From contig MU385858.1 of assembly GCA_022497145.1 (NCBI GenBank), positions 1 through 64,000 on the forward strand: a DNA stretch of 64,000 nucleotides. The letters run 5' to 3'. The DNA is from Rostrohypoxylon terebratum (taxonomy: Eukaryota; Ascomycota; Sordariomycetes; Xylariales; Hypoxylaceae). Shown here piece after piece: positions 47,671 through 60,900 of the stretch (position 1 is its first letter; the number at the start of each line of letters is the position of its first letter). A program made the position numbers and the translations under genes. The notes under the pieces are model-generated. The model saw nothing but the letters and a program-made list of their open reading frames with translations, made no database searches and was not told where the DNA came from.

Positions 47671-47728
47671 GCACCTTTAAGCACCTTTAAGCAGCCTCTA
47701 AGCAACCCTTTAGCAACCCTTTAGCACT
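47671..47728. repeat. 10- and 11-bp tandem repeats
   Basis: GCACCTTTAA occurs twice in tandem, then a degenerate copy, followed by two copies of AGCAACCCTTT and a partial third. It lies in the leader region of the FAR1-domain gene. Confidence 0.85.
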
Positions 47729-48056
47729 TTTTAAGCCCTGTCGAGCCTGGTGAGCCTGATTATTAATGTTAAAAGTGTCGTGATATTTTCACACCCGCCA
47801 CATTTTTATCTCCCCTACATCATCTTAACGACCTTACATATTGTATCTGCCATTACCGGCCAGGGTTGACGGGTTGACATCACATCGTGCCCATCCTAGC
47901 TTCTAGCTTGCTAGTGCTAGGCTCACTGTCGTTGTATTCTGGGTCGCCTCTGACAATCTTCCTTTCGCCTTTTGGTCATTTTAGTCGATAGCATTTGTAG
48001 TCGTTTGTTTCCCGACCTCCGCCTCCCGTATTTCCTTTCCTTTCCTTTCCTCCGTC

Positions 48057-49916
48057 ATGTCCGCCTTGGGCCAGGCCGGGTCCAGTTCCCATACCCATCC
48101 GGGCCTGACCTTTACTCAGGTCCCTGGAATTAGACGCGGATATCCACCTTCACATTCGTCTACGCCTCCAAAACCTTCTCCGACGCCCCAGCAACATCAG
48201 TCTCCATACCAAGCAGCTCAGTATACTCCCCAGCAACCACCGCAGGCCGCATATCCGCAGCATCTCTTCCAGAGCACTACTCCGTCTCCAGTACCAAACG
48301 TCGCCAGCATACCGACCCTGCCGAACCTACCGAATGGCAACTCGAGGCATACCCCGTCCCAGGCTGCTCAGCATGCCCAAGCTGCTACGCAAGCCGTTCG
48401 CCAGGTCCAGCAGCATCAGCAGCATCAGCATCAGCAGCAACACCAGCACCCGCATCAACACCCGCATCAGCTTCCTCAGCACCAGCGCGGAAACCAGCAG
48501 CGCCAAATGCAGCCTCAACCGGGTACTTCACCCTCGATGGCATATCTGCAACAAGCTATGAACCAGTCCGTCCAATCCGTCCAGCATGTCCCTCAACCGG
48601 TGCCCCAGCCAGTACAAATTCCGCATACGCAATCGATATCTCAACAAGTTCAACCTGTCCAGTCGCAGACGATCCAACAGGTTCCACCGCCACAACCTGT
48701 TCAGCCAAACGACAGTAACCTGATATCTCCCAATCCTCCTCACCATCAGCCTCATCCGCAAGCTCACCCGCAGGCCCACCAGCAGGTACACCAACAACCA
48801 CACCCGCAAACGCTTCCTCAAGTTCATCAGCAGCCTCCACAGCCATTACAGCCCCAGCCGACCCCCCAACCGCAGAACCAGCAGCCACCGCCAGCCCCTC
48901 GACCCGAACAAAACGTACCGCCGCCGGAATCGCATCATGATGATATGGACTTGGATAGCCAGGCAGATTCTGGAGAAGGGGATAGTCATATTTCACCTAA
49001 GCTCATCGAGGGCACCCCTTTCGTCCCGCGGACGCCAATGGGCGCGATGATGTCCGCTCCTCCTGAGGGAGGTAGTTTCGCTACTTTGGAAGCTGTCCAT
49101 AAGCACGTACTAGCGTATTGTACGTCGGTAGGATATGCCGTAGTGATTGGGCGATCGAAGAAGACCGTACCCGGGCTCAAGAAGGTCCTTTTCGTCTGTG
49201 ATCGCGCTGGGAAACCTCCGAGCCGGGTTAGTCCTGAGCATAGAAAACGAAAAACGTCCTCCCGTAAATGTAACTGCCAATTCGGATTCTTCGCTATCGA
49301 ACAGAGAACTCAGTGGACTATTCGTTATCGGCCGGATCAATCTCATCTTCATCATAACCATGGCCCTAGCGAGAGCCCACTCCTGCATCCTGCTGCAAGG
49401 AAATTAGACAGTGAGATGGTGGCTGCTGTCAAAAACCTCAAAGAGTCAGGTAAGTTTAGTTCGAAAGCTGTAACAGGACATATCATATTGACGCTTATAG
49501 GTATTGGCGTCACCCAAACATTGGAAATATTGCAACAGCAAAACCCACATGTACCTCTACTCCCAAGGGATATCTACAATGCGCGTGCTGCTATTAACAG
49601 GAATCCGCAGAAGGTCGAGGCAGGTATCGCTGAACAGCGACCAGCGATATATAGCAAACCTCCCATATCTGCCGAGGAACGCATACGATCAGACCTTCGG
49701 AGGGAGCTTGCCCGAACTAAGGAAGAACTGACTAAGGTTAAGGATGAAAGTAAAAAAGAGCTAGACGAGCTGAAGGAGAAATTACGCGAAAAAGATAAAA
49801 TTATTGAAAAGTTCGAGATGTTTATCGACATATGCAACCAACGGGTGATGGTCCAGAGGGAGAGGCTCAACGACACTGGCGAGAGCAATGGCGGTGCAAA
49901 TGGTCCGAGCAATTAA
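48057..49916 (+). CDS. FAR1-domain, Q/H/P-rich protein
   Basis: The open frame is 619 aa, but I infer one 51-nt intron (49450-49500, GTAAGT to TATAG) of length 3n without a stop. Splicing gives 602 aa, reads KESGIGVTQTLEILQQQNPH, and resembles other FAR1 fungal proteins more than the unspliced form. The N-terminal 290 residues are Gln/His/Pro-rich (long runs of QQH, HQQ and PQP). A FAR1 DNA-binding domain follows (SFATLEAVHKHVLAYCTSVG, then SRKCNCQFGF with Cys/His ligands, then DQSHLHHNHGPS). The C-terminus is a coiled coil (ELARTKEELTKVKDESKKE). FAR1 domains come from MULE-type transposases and are now used as transcription factors; the target is unknown. Confidence 0.85.
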   Translation: MSALGQAGSSSHTHPGLTFTQVPGIRRGYPPSHSSTPPKPSPTPQQHQSPYQAAQYTPQQPPQAAYPQHLFQSTTPSPVPNVASIPTLPNLPNGNSRHTPSQAAQHAQAATQAVRQVQQHQQHQHQQQHQHPHQHPHQLPQHQRGNQQRQMQPQPGTSPSMAYLQQAMNQSVQSVQHVPQPVPQPVQIPHTQSISQQVQPVQSQTIQQVPPPQPVQPNDSNLISPNPPHHQPHPQAHPQAHQQVHQQPHPQTLPQVHQQPPQPLQPQPTPQPQNQQPPPAPRPEQNVPPPESHHDDMDLDSQADSGEGDSHISPKLIEGTPFVPRTPMGAMMSAPPEGGSFATLEAVHKHVLAYCTSVGYAVVIGRSKKTVPGLKKVLFVCDRAGKPPSRVSPEHRKRKTSSRKCNCQFGFFAIEQRTQWTIRYRPDQSHLHHNHGPSESPLLHPAARKLDSEMVAAVKNLKESGKFSSKAVTGHIILTLIGIGVTQTLEILQQQNPHVPLLPRDIYNARAAINRNPQKVEAGIAEQRPAIYSKPPISAEERIRSDLRRELARTKEELTKVKDESKKELDELKEKLREKDKIIEKFEMFIDICNQRVMVQRERLNDTGESNGGANGPSN

Positions 49917-51922
49917 AGGGGTCTATGGGATGCATCATTAAAAGGGTTTCCAAAAAAACGAGATATGCGAGGACCGGGTCCGGTTTATTCAAAGGAAGCA
50001 TAGGCGTCTCTAGGGCTACGACTGGGACTGAGGCATACAGCGGGGTCTGGAGTTTTTATTTACAAGGTTGCGGTTTGCCCGCGAAGGGATCTTATGATAT
50101 AGGAACGGAGAGGTTTTTGCTATTGGAAAACGGAAAAAAATATAGACTTTTTTTTGGAAGGGGGGGAGGGGTATCATATCTAACAGATTCAATGAAGCGA
50201 ACTCATGGGCATTGCTATGATTGGGATTGGCCTCTATCATACGATGCATACTCCTCGAGCTTCGGAATCTATAGACGACGTTTTGAATGGGCCTTCTACG
50301 ATTATAGAAAATGGAGCAACATCGCATACTTTTCCTGTCCGTATATGCTAGGAAATGCTATGATAGAAAAACGAGATTGTAAAGTTGCATGCAGCCATAG
50401 AGGTAGATAATATAAGGCTCGAATTGGGATGCTTAGTCTTGTGTGAAAGGTATGTTAGATATGTTAGAGACTTGAGATGAATAATTATTGGGTTGCTGTC
50501 GACGTATGTAGGTATTCTTGGAAGTAGTAGTCAAGGTTTCGGGCTTCGTATGTTTCATCCTATCGACATCATCCATAGGTATAAAATGAGACATTATCAT
50601 GTATATAGATCTCTATTAAGATGATATATTCCGAAGCTAACTATTTTATTATAGCTAAGAGTGGAGTTCGTAGTTAACTGTTAAATACGTAATTCTTGTC
50701 TACAAAACTACTACAGTATTCAGCTTTCATAGTTTAGGAAAGGCAATTGTACGTAGGGATTAGGAGATTTTTAATTCTCGAATAGAGCCCTTTTCGCTAC
50801 TTGGAGAATTCTGTTTCAACTTAGCTATTAACCTAGGCTATGTTAGCATACCTACAGTACTAGTATGTTACTAGGTATGTTAGCACACCTTTTCTAACAA
50901 AGACGTAGGCGGACATCGATCAAAATAACATGCATTTGAATGAAAATGAATGAAAATCACAAACATCTGGAAGCTGATCCTGGGCTTCTTAAGCTACTGG
51001 CAGGTAGCCCGGCGGTCGAATATTTCATTATCCATGTTCCCCCACGCCTAAGAGCGTACTAGAGAGGACTAAATCTTTAGGTCTACAGTTGTACGTCAAT
51101 AGTGGGAAGCAGTTGAAGACGGTGATCCTACTATACCTCGAGGTCTGAAAAGGTGTTCTACTATGAGATACATTTGAGCATCTGATCATAACTTCATAGG
51201 CATTGAACACTGTCTTTCGCGGTTGGCTGGAGAGAATCATGTGAGACATCTTGTCTTTGTAGTATTAGTAATTAATGAAACAGGGGCTTCACCCTTCAAA
51301 GAGTTTCAGGCACGATGAGAAAATTATGGTCAATTTGATCGAAAGTCGGAACAATTATGTCAGGGGTTATGAGAACACATGTAGGTGAGCATAAGTGGAT
51401 CACTTGTCGTGGCATTTCGTCAAGAGCCCCACATGGAATCAACATAATGGCCAATTAAAAAGCGTATTGATTAGATATGTAAATTGTATCCCCACATGTA
51501 ATTCTGCATTAGCAGTCGCGACCCCGTTTGGTGTACTTCGCGTGAAATGTGAAATGTGAAATGAGTGGGTGAGTGGTGACTGGTAATAATATCCATAGTA
51601 CTAACATTGAACCTTACAACTTACAACATCAAAAAAATTATCCCTTCTTTTTTGTACTTGTACACATCTCTACACATCGACGATACACATTACGAAACAC
51701 GCCGTGGCAACGTTCCTTCACGGTTCTCACGCTCATTTTCGACTTTGTCCCTTTCGACTACGACCTATCTAATTTGTATCATACCCCTATAATCGCCATC
51801 AGGAACTCGCGTTTCTCCTGAGATCCGATACCCATTCCCTACCTACTCTTCCACCTTGGGAATTTTGAGAGATGCGACCAACCTTGTAGAACCCGATCAA
51901 GCCTTCAACTGTTACTGCCACG
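49917..51922. other. Spacer, nothing recognised
   Basis: An ORF of 192 codons runs out of the FAR1 gene into this region (49832-50410) but shows no protein character; I treat it as 3' sequence. A GTGAAAT triplicate lies at 51542-51563. The stretch is probably the FAR1 3' end and the dynein promoter. Confidence 0.5.
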
Positions 51923-54900
51923 ATGGAGGCCGTGGCTTCTCCCCTGGGCCTGCAAGGCCCCTCTGCGAATGGTATTTCGCCTGCGTCATTCATTACCATC
52001 GATCCGGCTTTGGTGGTAGACTATCTAGCTTCCGTGGTCACCATCGCTCTCGGAGCGACTCGGGAGGAGCTCGAGCGTCCCGACAACCTTCTCTCTAAGG
52101 AAAACCATGAGGATACCATACAGCGATGTAGCCGTTTCGCGACCGATGCCCAGGTTGCTCTGTATGTCCAGAAGGATGCCAAGCCTTCGGATGAGATCCC
52201 AGATGGCTCGGTTGATAATGGTATGCAAGTACTGGGACATATCATCGTCAAAGCATAGCTCCACTAACTCCTGTTTTCCAGTTCCTATGTCGTACACATA
52301 CACAATCACGTCCGAAATATCTTCCTCGCCGACTACAATAGCTTACCTCGCCCTGCTCAAACGTCCTCAGGCGATCGACCCGTCATTGCCGCTAACCTCG
52401 CAAATCCAGATACAAACGCTACCTGGTACTGCCTCGCTTACTAGCCTTGTTAGTGAACAAGGTCCGACTGCTTCTCCCTTCGAGATACTTCACTCTATTC
52501 TTCACAATGCGCTGGCGCCATACTTTGATGCCAACACCAAGAGTTCGCAAGTTGCCAACGGAGCAAGAAACCGGACGGACGTGGACGCAAAGACAGGAAT
52601 TCCTGTAACGAAGAAGCGCATGACGGAACTCGAATTAAGCTTGCTTCACCTGCAACAAAATGTTGAGATTCCCGAGCTGTCTCTTTCCTTTCATCCCGTC
52701 GTTCAGGGGGCTTTGGAAGATGCCGGTGCACGCAATATGCGGCCTAGTACCGATATGATACCCTCCAATCTTCTCTCAGACAGCACTTTCATGAATAATT
52801 TGCAATCGACTGTCAATAGTTGGATTAAATCAATACAGACCATCACAAAACTCACCAGAGACCCCGTTACTAGGACTGCGACGCAGGAGATTAACTTCTG
52901 GCTGTCTATGGAATCTGCGCTGGAGGGCATTGAAACTCAGCTGAGGAGTGAAGGAGTCACACTAACTTTGGAGATCCTGAAGCACGCGAAACGTTTCCAG
53001 GCGACCGTCAGTTTTACCGCTGATACGGGGCTGAAAGAGGCTATGGAAATGGTACAGAAGTACAATCAACTAATGCGAGATTTTCCCCTTGATGAACTAC
53101 TTTCTGCGACCTCGTTGCCCAAGATTCAGGATGCTATTGGCCAGATTTTCAGCCATATGAACAAGAAGATGAGATTCAGCAATTACCCTATTGCGCGAAC
53201 TTTACATCTGGTCGAAGCTATTTCGGCGGATCTTGAAGAGGTTATGCACCGCCTTCTCCCCGGTTCGGAATTGGTCGACCTTGATTATAAAGATTTCAAA
53301 AGCCTTATGACCACTGCTGATGAAATCTTCAAGTCTTGGGACGCCCAGATCAAAGATTTCACCAATATTGCCAGAGAGACGACGCGTAGAAGACAGGAAA
53401 GGTTCATTCCCATCAAAGTCATTCCTAAGCATAGTGAGCTTCAGGCTCGACTCAAGTACATTGATACCTTCCGAGACAACCACGAGCAGCTGCAGAGAAC
53501 TATCGTCAATGTTCTCGGCCCGAAGTCAACTGCAAATGGCGTTAGCGAGGAAGCGACCGGCAACGGCGTTGCTCTCGTCGAGGAGATGGGCGATGTAGAC
53601 GCTGTCGAGGAAGTACAGCAAGCTTGGGAAGCATTGAAGCATGTCGACCTGCTCGATGTTTCTCCCGAGGGCACTCAACGCTGGGTCAAAGCAGAGAACA
53701 CTTATAATGAACGAACCTCTCGGGTAGAGAATTCGATTATCTCTAGACTACGTGATCGTCTTGCTACGGCAAAGAACGCGAACGAGATGTTCCGTGTTTT
53801 CTCCCAATTCAATGCCCTGTTCGTTCGGCCTAAGATTCGGGGTGCCATCGCCGAGTATCAGAACCAACTGATTGATAATGTGAAGCAAGCTATTTCAGGG
53901 CTTCACGAACGTTTCAAGCTGCAGTACGGCCACTCCGAAGCTCACGCAATGGCCCAACTTCACGACCTGCCTCCTGTCTCTGGCGCTATCATCTGGGTGC
54001 GCCAGATCGAGCGGCAACTCGACAACTATATGAAGAAAGTTGAGGATATCTTAGGTTCCGATTGGGCTCTTCATACCGAAGGCCAGAAACTACAGATAGA
54101 GAGCGAATTGTTCAGAAAGAAACTCAATACGCAAACTGTGTACAAAGCTTGGCTCGAGGATGTTCAACGTAAACAGATATCAATATCTGGCAGGCTTTTC
54201 AACATCAACAAAGTCAGAGCCGCCAACAATGCTCTTGATCTCTCAGTGAACTTCGATGCCCAGATAATCGCACTGTTCAAAGAGACTCGCAATCTCGGTT
54301 GGCAAAACTTCAACGTACCTCATGCGATCAATAACGTTGCAAAAGACGCTAAGCGAGTATATCCGTATGCCGTGAGTTTGATGGAAAGTGTGAGAACATT
54401 TGCGCAGACAACACGACAAATATCGGAACTGCCCGAGGTCTCAATTCTGCTAAGCGGCTATCAAAATGATGTTCATGTCCTGATCGCGAAGGGTGTACCC
54501 TTGAAGTGGGAGACATTTGTCAATACCTGGGAATCGTACCAGAAGCCGTCGCTTGCTAATGGCACTCTTGAGCACACGATGGCTCGTAACGGTGAGACCA
54601 AACATGTCTTATTCGTCCGAGATTTTGCTGCGGCTGCTTCTCTCCTTCAAGCGAAGACCGCGACCCTTGCGAATATTCACATGAACGTACAAAAGGCTTT
54701 GGCAGAATTGGCAACTTGCCCATACGAGGCGTCGGAGTTCGAGGCGCGCCTGCAAGCCATCCAGGCAGCTGTCGATCAATTGAATTTGGAGCAATATGTC
54801 AATCTTGGTTTCTGGGTGGAGAGGATGAACGAGCGAATTAAACTAACCCTGCTCACCCGCCTGCAACATGCCGTCTCGGCGTGGATTGAGGCATTCGAAG

Positions 54901-57900
54901 ATGACACTCCGATTGATCGCATTGAAGCCAACCGACGAAAGCAGTTAGCTCCGACCGGAGAACCCCTCAAGTCCGATGCGCCACTGATGAAGCACTTGAT
55001 CCACGAAATTACAATGAGAAATCAGGTCATTTACTTGGACCCGCCTCTGGAGTTTGCGAGAGCTAGCTGGTTCCTGCACTTGCACAACTGGATTGGCATT
55101 GTCTGCAACCTCCCGAAGATTAAGGCCTCTAGATACCAGATGAGCTTAACCTTAAGCACGGTTGTCCAAGAAGAAGCCCGTTTTAATGACCTCCCAAGTG
55201 ACTGCACCGATATACTTGGTAGAGTCTACACATCGGTAGAGAAGAAGTTGCAAGGCATCGGTGAATATGTCGACAAGTGGTTGCAGTTCCAATCCCTTTG
55301 GGATCTACAATCTGAACAGGTGTATGAACTCCTTGGTGATGAGCTTTCAAAATGGCTACAGCTGTTACAAGAGATTCGAAAATCCCGTGCTACGTTCGAC
55401 ACTACCGAGGTCAGCCGCTCATTCGGACACATTACTATCGACTATGAACAAGTGCAGATGAAAGTCAACTCTAAATACGACCAGTGGCAGCAGGAGATCC
55501 TGATTAAATTTGCGAGTCGACTTGGTAGTCGTATGCGTGAAGTCAATGCCGAGATCGAAAAGGCCCGCAGAGACTTAGAGGGACAAAGCCTTGAAGCGAG
55601 TTCGACTGCAATGGCGGTCCAATTCATCACCATTGTCCAAAGTTGCAAGCGAAAGGTTAAGACGTGGGCCCCTGAAGTTGAGACCTTCCGCCAGGGTCAA
55701 TCTACTCTCGTTCGAAACCGGTACAATTTCCCGAATGATTGGGTTGATGTTCAACAGGTTGATTCGACGTGGGAAGCTCTTAACGAACTTTTGAACAGAA
55801 AAGCTAAAGTTGTCCAAGATCAAACCGATGCTCTGAAGGCCAAGATCGTCGCAGAGGACAGAGTTGTGATTGAGAAGATCAATGAGATTGCTGTGCAATG
55901 GAACGACGAAAAGCCTGTTTCAGGGACGATTGCTCCTGACGTCGCATCTGCGACTCTCGCCTCTTTCGAGGCCAGGATCACTAAATTACAAGAAGAATTC
56001 GACATGGTGTCTAAAGCTAAGGAAGCCCTCGACCTTCCTGCTAGCCCGGAGTCTTCTCTCGGAACCATCCTAGAGGAAGTCCAGGACTTTAAGTCTGTTT
56101 GGGCCGCCCTGTCGACTATTTGGAAGAGCTTGAACGAACTACGGGAGACTTTGTGGGGAAGTGTTCAGCCCAGAAAGATCCGAAGTAGCATTGACGGCTT
56201 GATCAAGATGACGAAGGAAATGCCAAGTAGGATGCGACAATATGCTGCTTTTGAACATATCCAGAATATCCTCCGTCAACTCCTGAAAGTGAACAGTCTT
56301 TTAAGCGACTTGAAGTCAGAAGCCATCCGAGACCGACATTGGACTAAGATCTGGAAGGATATCAAGCCCGGGCGGCGATACTCGCCCGTTTCCATGACTC
56401 TGGGAGACGTCTGGGATCTTAACCTCGTCGCTACCGAGGTCATTGTCAGAGACATCATCACGCAAGCCCAAGGTGAGATGGCGCTGGAAGAGTTCTTGAA
56501 GCAAGTGAAAGAGACCTGGAACAACTATCAACTGGATCTGGTGCCATATCAGAACAAGTGTCGTCTTATCCGCGGCTGGGACGATCTTTTCGCGAAGTGC
56601 AGCGAGAACTTGAATTCGCTACAGGCAATGAAGCACTCGCCGTATTACAAAGAGTTCGAAGAGGAAGCCTCCTCTTGGGAAGACAAACTCAATCGTGTCC
56701 ACGTATTATTCGACGTCTGGATTGATGTCCAGCGCCAATGGGTATACTTGGAAGGTGTCTTTACTGGAAATGCAGACATCAAGCATCTGTTGCCAATCGA
56801 GTCGTCCAGATTCCAGAACATCAACAGCGAGTTTATGACTGTGATGAAAAAGGTCTACAAACAGCCTATGGTGATGGATGTTCTGGGTATCACCGGGGTA
56901 CAGAAGTCTCTAGAACGTCTTGCCGAGCTGCTCAACAAGATCCAGAAGGCCCTCGGTGAGTATCTCGAAAAAGAAAGAGTGTCATTCCCACGCTTCTATT
57001 TCGTTGGTGACGAGGACCTACTAGAAATGATTGGTAATAGTAACGATACATTGCGTATCGCCAAACACTTCAAGAAGATGTTTGCTGGTTTGACTGGTCT
57101 TGTAATGGACGACGAATCGATCATCTCAGGCTTTACTTCCAAGGAAGGAGAAATTGTGCGACTCAAGAAAGAAATCTCGCTAGCAAAGGTCCCTAAAATC
57201 AACGATTGGTTGGCTCTTCTCGAAAATGGTATGAAAGTCACCCTAGCCGAGCTTCTTGCCGAAGCTGTCGAAGTATACACTCCCTTATTCGAGTCGGGCG
57301 AGATTAATCAAAACACCTTAAACGAATTCATGAACGCCTTTCCCAGCCAGATCGTGGTCTTGGCTACCCAGGTGGCTTGGACTACAGCAGTAGAGCGATC
57401 ACTGAACGAAGGTGGCAAGACATTACAATCTCTGTTTGAACGGGAAGTTCAGGTTCTCAGACTTCTCGCGGAGACTGTTCTCGGCGATCTGGAGGTGATA
57501 CAGAGGAAAAAATGCGAAGCTCTCATCACGGAATGCGTCCACCAGCGAGACGTAATTGAGAAGCTAGTCAAGCTCAACGCTACCACCCCGACACATTACA
57601 TGTGGCTGCTACAAATGCGATACGTCTATGTACCTGAGGGAGAATTCTTGGACCGTCTGCATATTAAGATGGCAAACGCGAAGCTTAACTACGGTTTCGA
57701 ATACTTGGGTGTCCCCGATAGACTAGTCCGAACTCCTCTTACCGATCGCTGTTTCGGAACCCTCACGCAAGCTCTCTGCCAGCGACTCGGTGGTTCTCCT
57801 TACGGACCCGCAGGTACTGGAAAGACGGAATCAGTGAAAGCTCTTGGTGTCCAGCTGGGTCGTTTTACTCTTGTCTTCTGCTGTGACGACACTTTCGATT

Positions 57901-60900
57901 TCCAGGCCATGGGTCGTATTTTCCTCGGTATTTGCCAAGTCGGAGCTTGGGGTTGTTTTGACGAGTTCAATCGTTTGGAGGAAAGGATCCTGTCTGCCGT
58001 CTCTCAGCAGATTCAAAATATTCAACTTGGTCTAAAACAAGGTGCAGAGGATGACAAAGCCCAAATTGAATTAGTAGGCCGACAGCTTCATGTAAACGCC
58101 AATACGGGTATCTTCATTACGATGAACCCTGGTTATGCCGGCCGTTCTAACTTGCCCGACAATCTCAAGAAGCTGTTCCGTAGTGTTGCGATGTCGAAAC
58201 CGGACAAGGAACTCATCGCCGAGGTCATGCTTTACTCTCAAGGTTTTAACCAAGCCAAACAGCTCTCCAAGCAGACGGTTCCGTTCTTCGACCAATGTTC
58301 CGCAAAACTATCCAAGCAGGCACATTACGATTTCGGTCTACGTGCGCTGAAGAGCGTGCTTGTTAGCTCCGGTGGCCTCAAACGTGCTCGACTGACAAAC
58401 AGTGACGGCAACATTGGCTCGGAGGAAGTTGTAGAGCCTGAAATCATCGTACAAAGTGTTCGAGAGACCATCGCTCCAAAGCTGATTCGAAGCGATGTGG
58501 AGATCATGATGGCGATTGAGGGAGAATGCTTCCCAGGTGTTAAATACGTCCCTGCTAACTTGGTGGAACTTGAGGACGCCATTCGTCGTCTCGCAGCAGA
58601 AAGGCACCTTGTGGTCAATGACATCTGGATGACCAAGGTTCTTCAGCTCTACCAGATTCAAAAGATTCACCACGGTGTCATGATGGTGGGTAATTCAGGT
58701 TCCGGAAAATCTGCTGCATGGAGACTTCTCCTAGATGCCCTTCAAGAAGTGGAGAAAGTCGAAGGTGTTTCCCATGTCATCGACTCCAAAGTCATGTCAA
58801 AGGAGGCACTATACGGTAACTTGGACTCGACCACTCGAGAATGGACCGATGGTCTATTTACCAGCATATTGCGAAAGATTGTCGACAACCTCCGCGGAGA
58901 AGACTCTAAGCGTCACTGGATCGTATTTGACGGTGACGTCGATCCTGAATGGGTTGAAAACTTGAACAGTGTTCTGGATGACAACAAACTACTCACTCTC
59001 CCTAACGGTGAGCGTCTCAACCTGCCACCTAATGTCCGGATCATGTTCGAAGTTGAGACTTTGAAATATGCTACTCTAGCGACTGTCAGTCGATGTGGTA
59101 TGGTGTGGTTTAGCGAAGACACTGTAACGCCAAGCATGATGGTCACGAACTACCTAGATGCTCTCAGAACCGTAGCATTCGAAGACTTAGATGAGGACAC
59201 AGCTGCCGCCGGTCAAAGCCCCGCAAAGACTCTCCAGATCCAGAGCCAGGTTGCCGATCTGCTGCACACGTACTTGACACAGGAGGATTTCATCCTCACC
59301 GCCCTCAAGCAGGCTGAATCGTATAACCATATCATGGAGTTCACTGTAGCTCGCGTTCTGACGACCTTATTCTCTTTACTAAACAAGGCTGTCAGAGACA
59401 TGATCGAATACAATGCCTCGCATGTCGATTTCCCTCTAGATCCGGAACAAATCGAAACATATGTTTCGAGGAAGTTATTGCTCGCCTTGGTGTGGGCATT
59501 AACGGGCGATTGCCCACTCAATGATCGAAAGGCATTCGGAGATAATGTCGGAGCTTTGGCAAGCTTCGGGTCACCGCCGCTCGACGGCACTAGCTCTCTC
59601 ATCGACTTCGATGTTATACTCCCCAGAGCTGAATGGACCCCATGGCAAAACCAGGTCCCTACAATTGAGGTTAACACTCATTCTATCACGCAAACAGATG
59701 TCGTTATCCCCACGCTGGATACTGTTCGCCATGAAGATGTTCTATACTCATGGCTCGCCGAACATAAACCTCTTCTACTCTGTGGTCCTCCTGGATCTGG
59801 TAAAACAATGACGTTGTTTAGCGCACTACGAAAGTTGCCCAACATGGAGGTTGTCGGTCTCAATTTCTCTAGTGCGACGACACCGGACCTCCTCATCAAG
59901 ACTTTTGAGCAATATTGTGAGTACAAGAAGACTCTTAATGGAGTTATGCTATCACCAACTCAGATTGGTCGATGGCTTGTAATCTTCTGCGACGAAATCA
60001 ACTTGCCAGCGCCGGATAAATATAATACGCAACGAGCTATTTCATTCCTTCGTCAATTAGTAGAGCACAATGGCTTCTGGCGAACATCCGACAAATCTTG
60101 GGTTACACTCGATCGCATCCAATTTGTCGGTGCTTGCAACCCTCCGACTGATGCAGGCCGTACGCCAATGGGCGCCAGGTTCCTGAGACATGCACCGCTA
60201 ATTATGGTCGACTATCCTGGCGAATTATCTCTACTTCAGATTTACGGTACTTTCAATTCCGCCGTACTCAAGATCATTCCGGCACTCCGCGGATACTCCG
60301 AGCCACTCACCCAGGCGATGGTCCGTTTCTACTTGGAATCACAACAACGGTTTACGCCTAAGATTCAACCTCATTATGTCTACAGTCCTCGTGAATTGAC
60401 TAGATGGGTTCGCGGCGTGTATGAAGCCATTCGTCCACTAGAAACTCTCTCTGTTGAAGGGTTAATCCGTATCTGGGCACACGAAGCATTGCGACTTTTC
60501 CAGGATCGTCTAGTTGCAGAGGATGAGCGACAATGGACCGACGAAGCTGTCCGGCGAATTGCATTAGAATTCTTCCCTACGATTGACGAGAGCAAAGCGC
60601 TGGGTGGCCCTATCCTATTCTCCAACTGGCTTTCGAAGAATTACGTTCCCGTCGACCGAGAACAATTGCGAGACTTCGTCAAAGCTCGTCTTAAAACATT
60701 CTGCGAAGAGGAAGTGGATGTTCCACTCATTTTGTTCAATGATGTGCTCGAGCATGTCCTGCGTATCGATCGTGTCTTCAGACAACCGCAGGGACATTTG
60801 ATCTTGATTGGTGTCAGTGGCAGTGGAAAGACGACACTCTCAAGATTTGTTGCCTGGATGAACGGTCTCAAAGTCTTCCAGATCAAGGTTCATGGAAAAT

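Larger units (their letters stand above)
45028..48056. other. Spacer and FAR1 gene leader
   Basis: No gene is recognised in these 3 kb. It contains a CGTAT pentamer repeat at 45425-45450, GATGAT repeats around 46500-46540, and, just before the FAR1-domain gene, CA-rich simple sequence at 47446-47498 and tandem repeats at 47522-47548 and 47671-47728 (separate entries). CCTAGGTA-type words occur at 45230 and 46835. Confidence 0.5.

Noticed and set aside
49832..50410. 192-codon plus-strand ORF after the FAR1 gene
   Set aside because: It overlaps the FAR1 coding end in another frame and its translation has no protein character; I take it as chance openness in 3' sequence.
59213..59677. 154-codon minus-strand ORF
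   Set aside because: It is antisense to dynein AAA2-AAA3 coding sequence.
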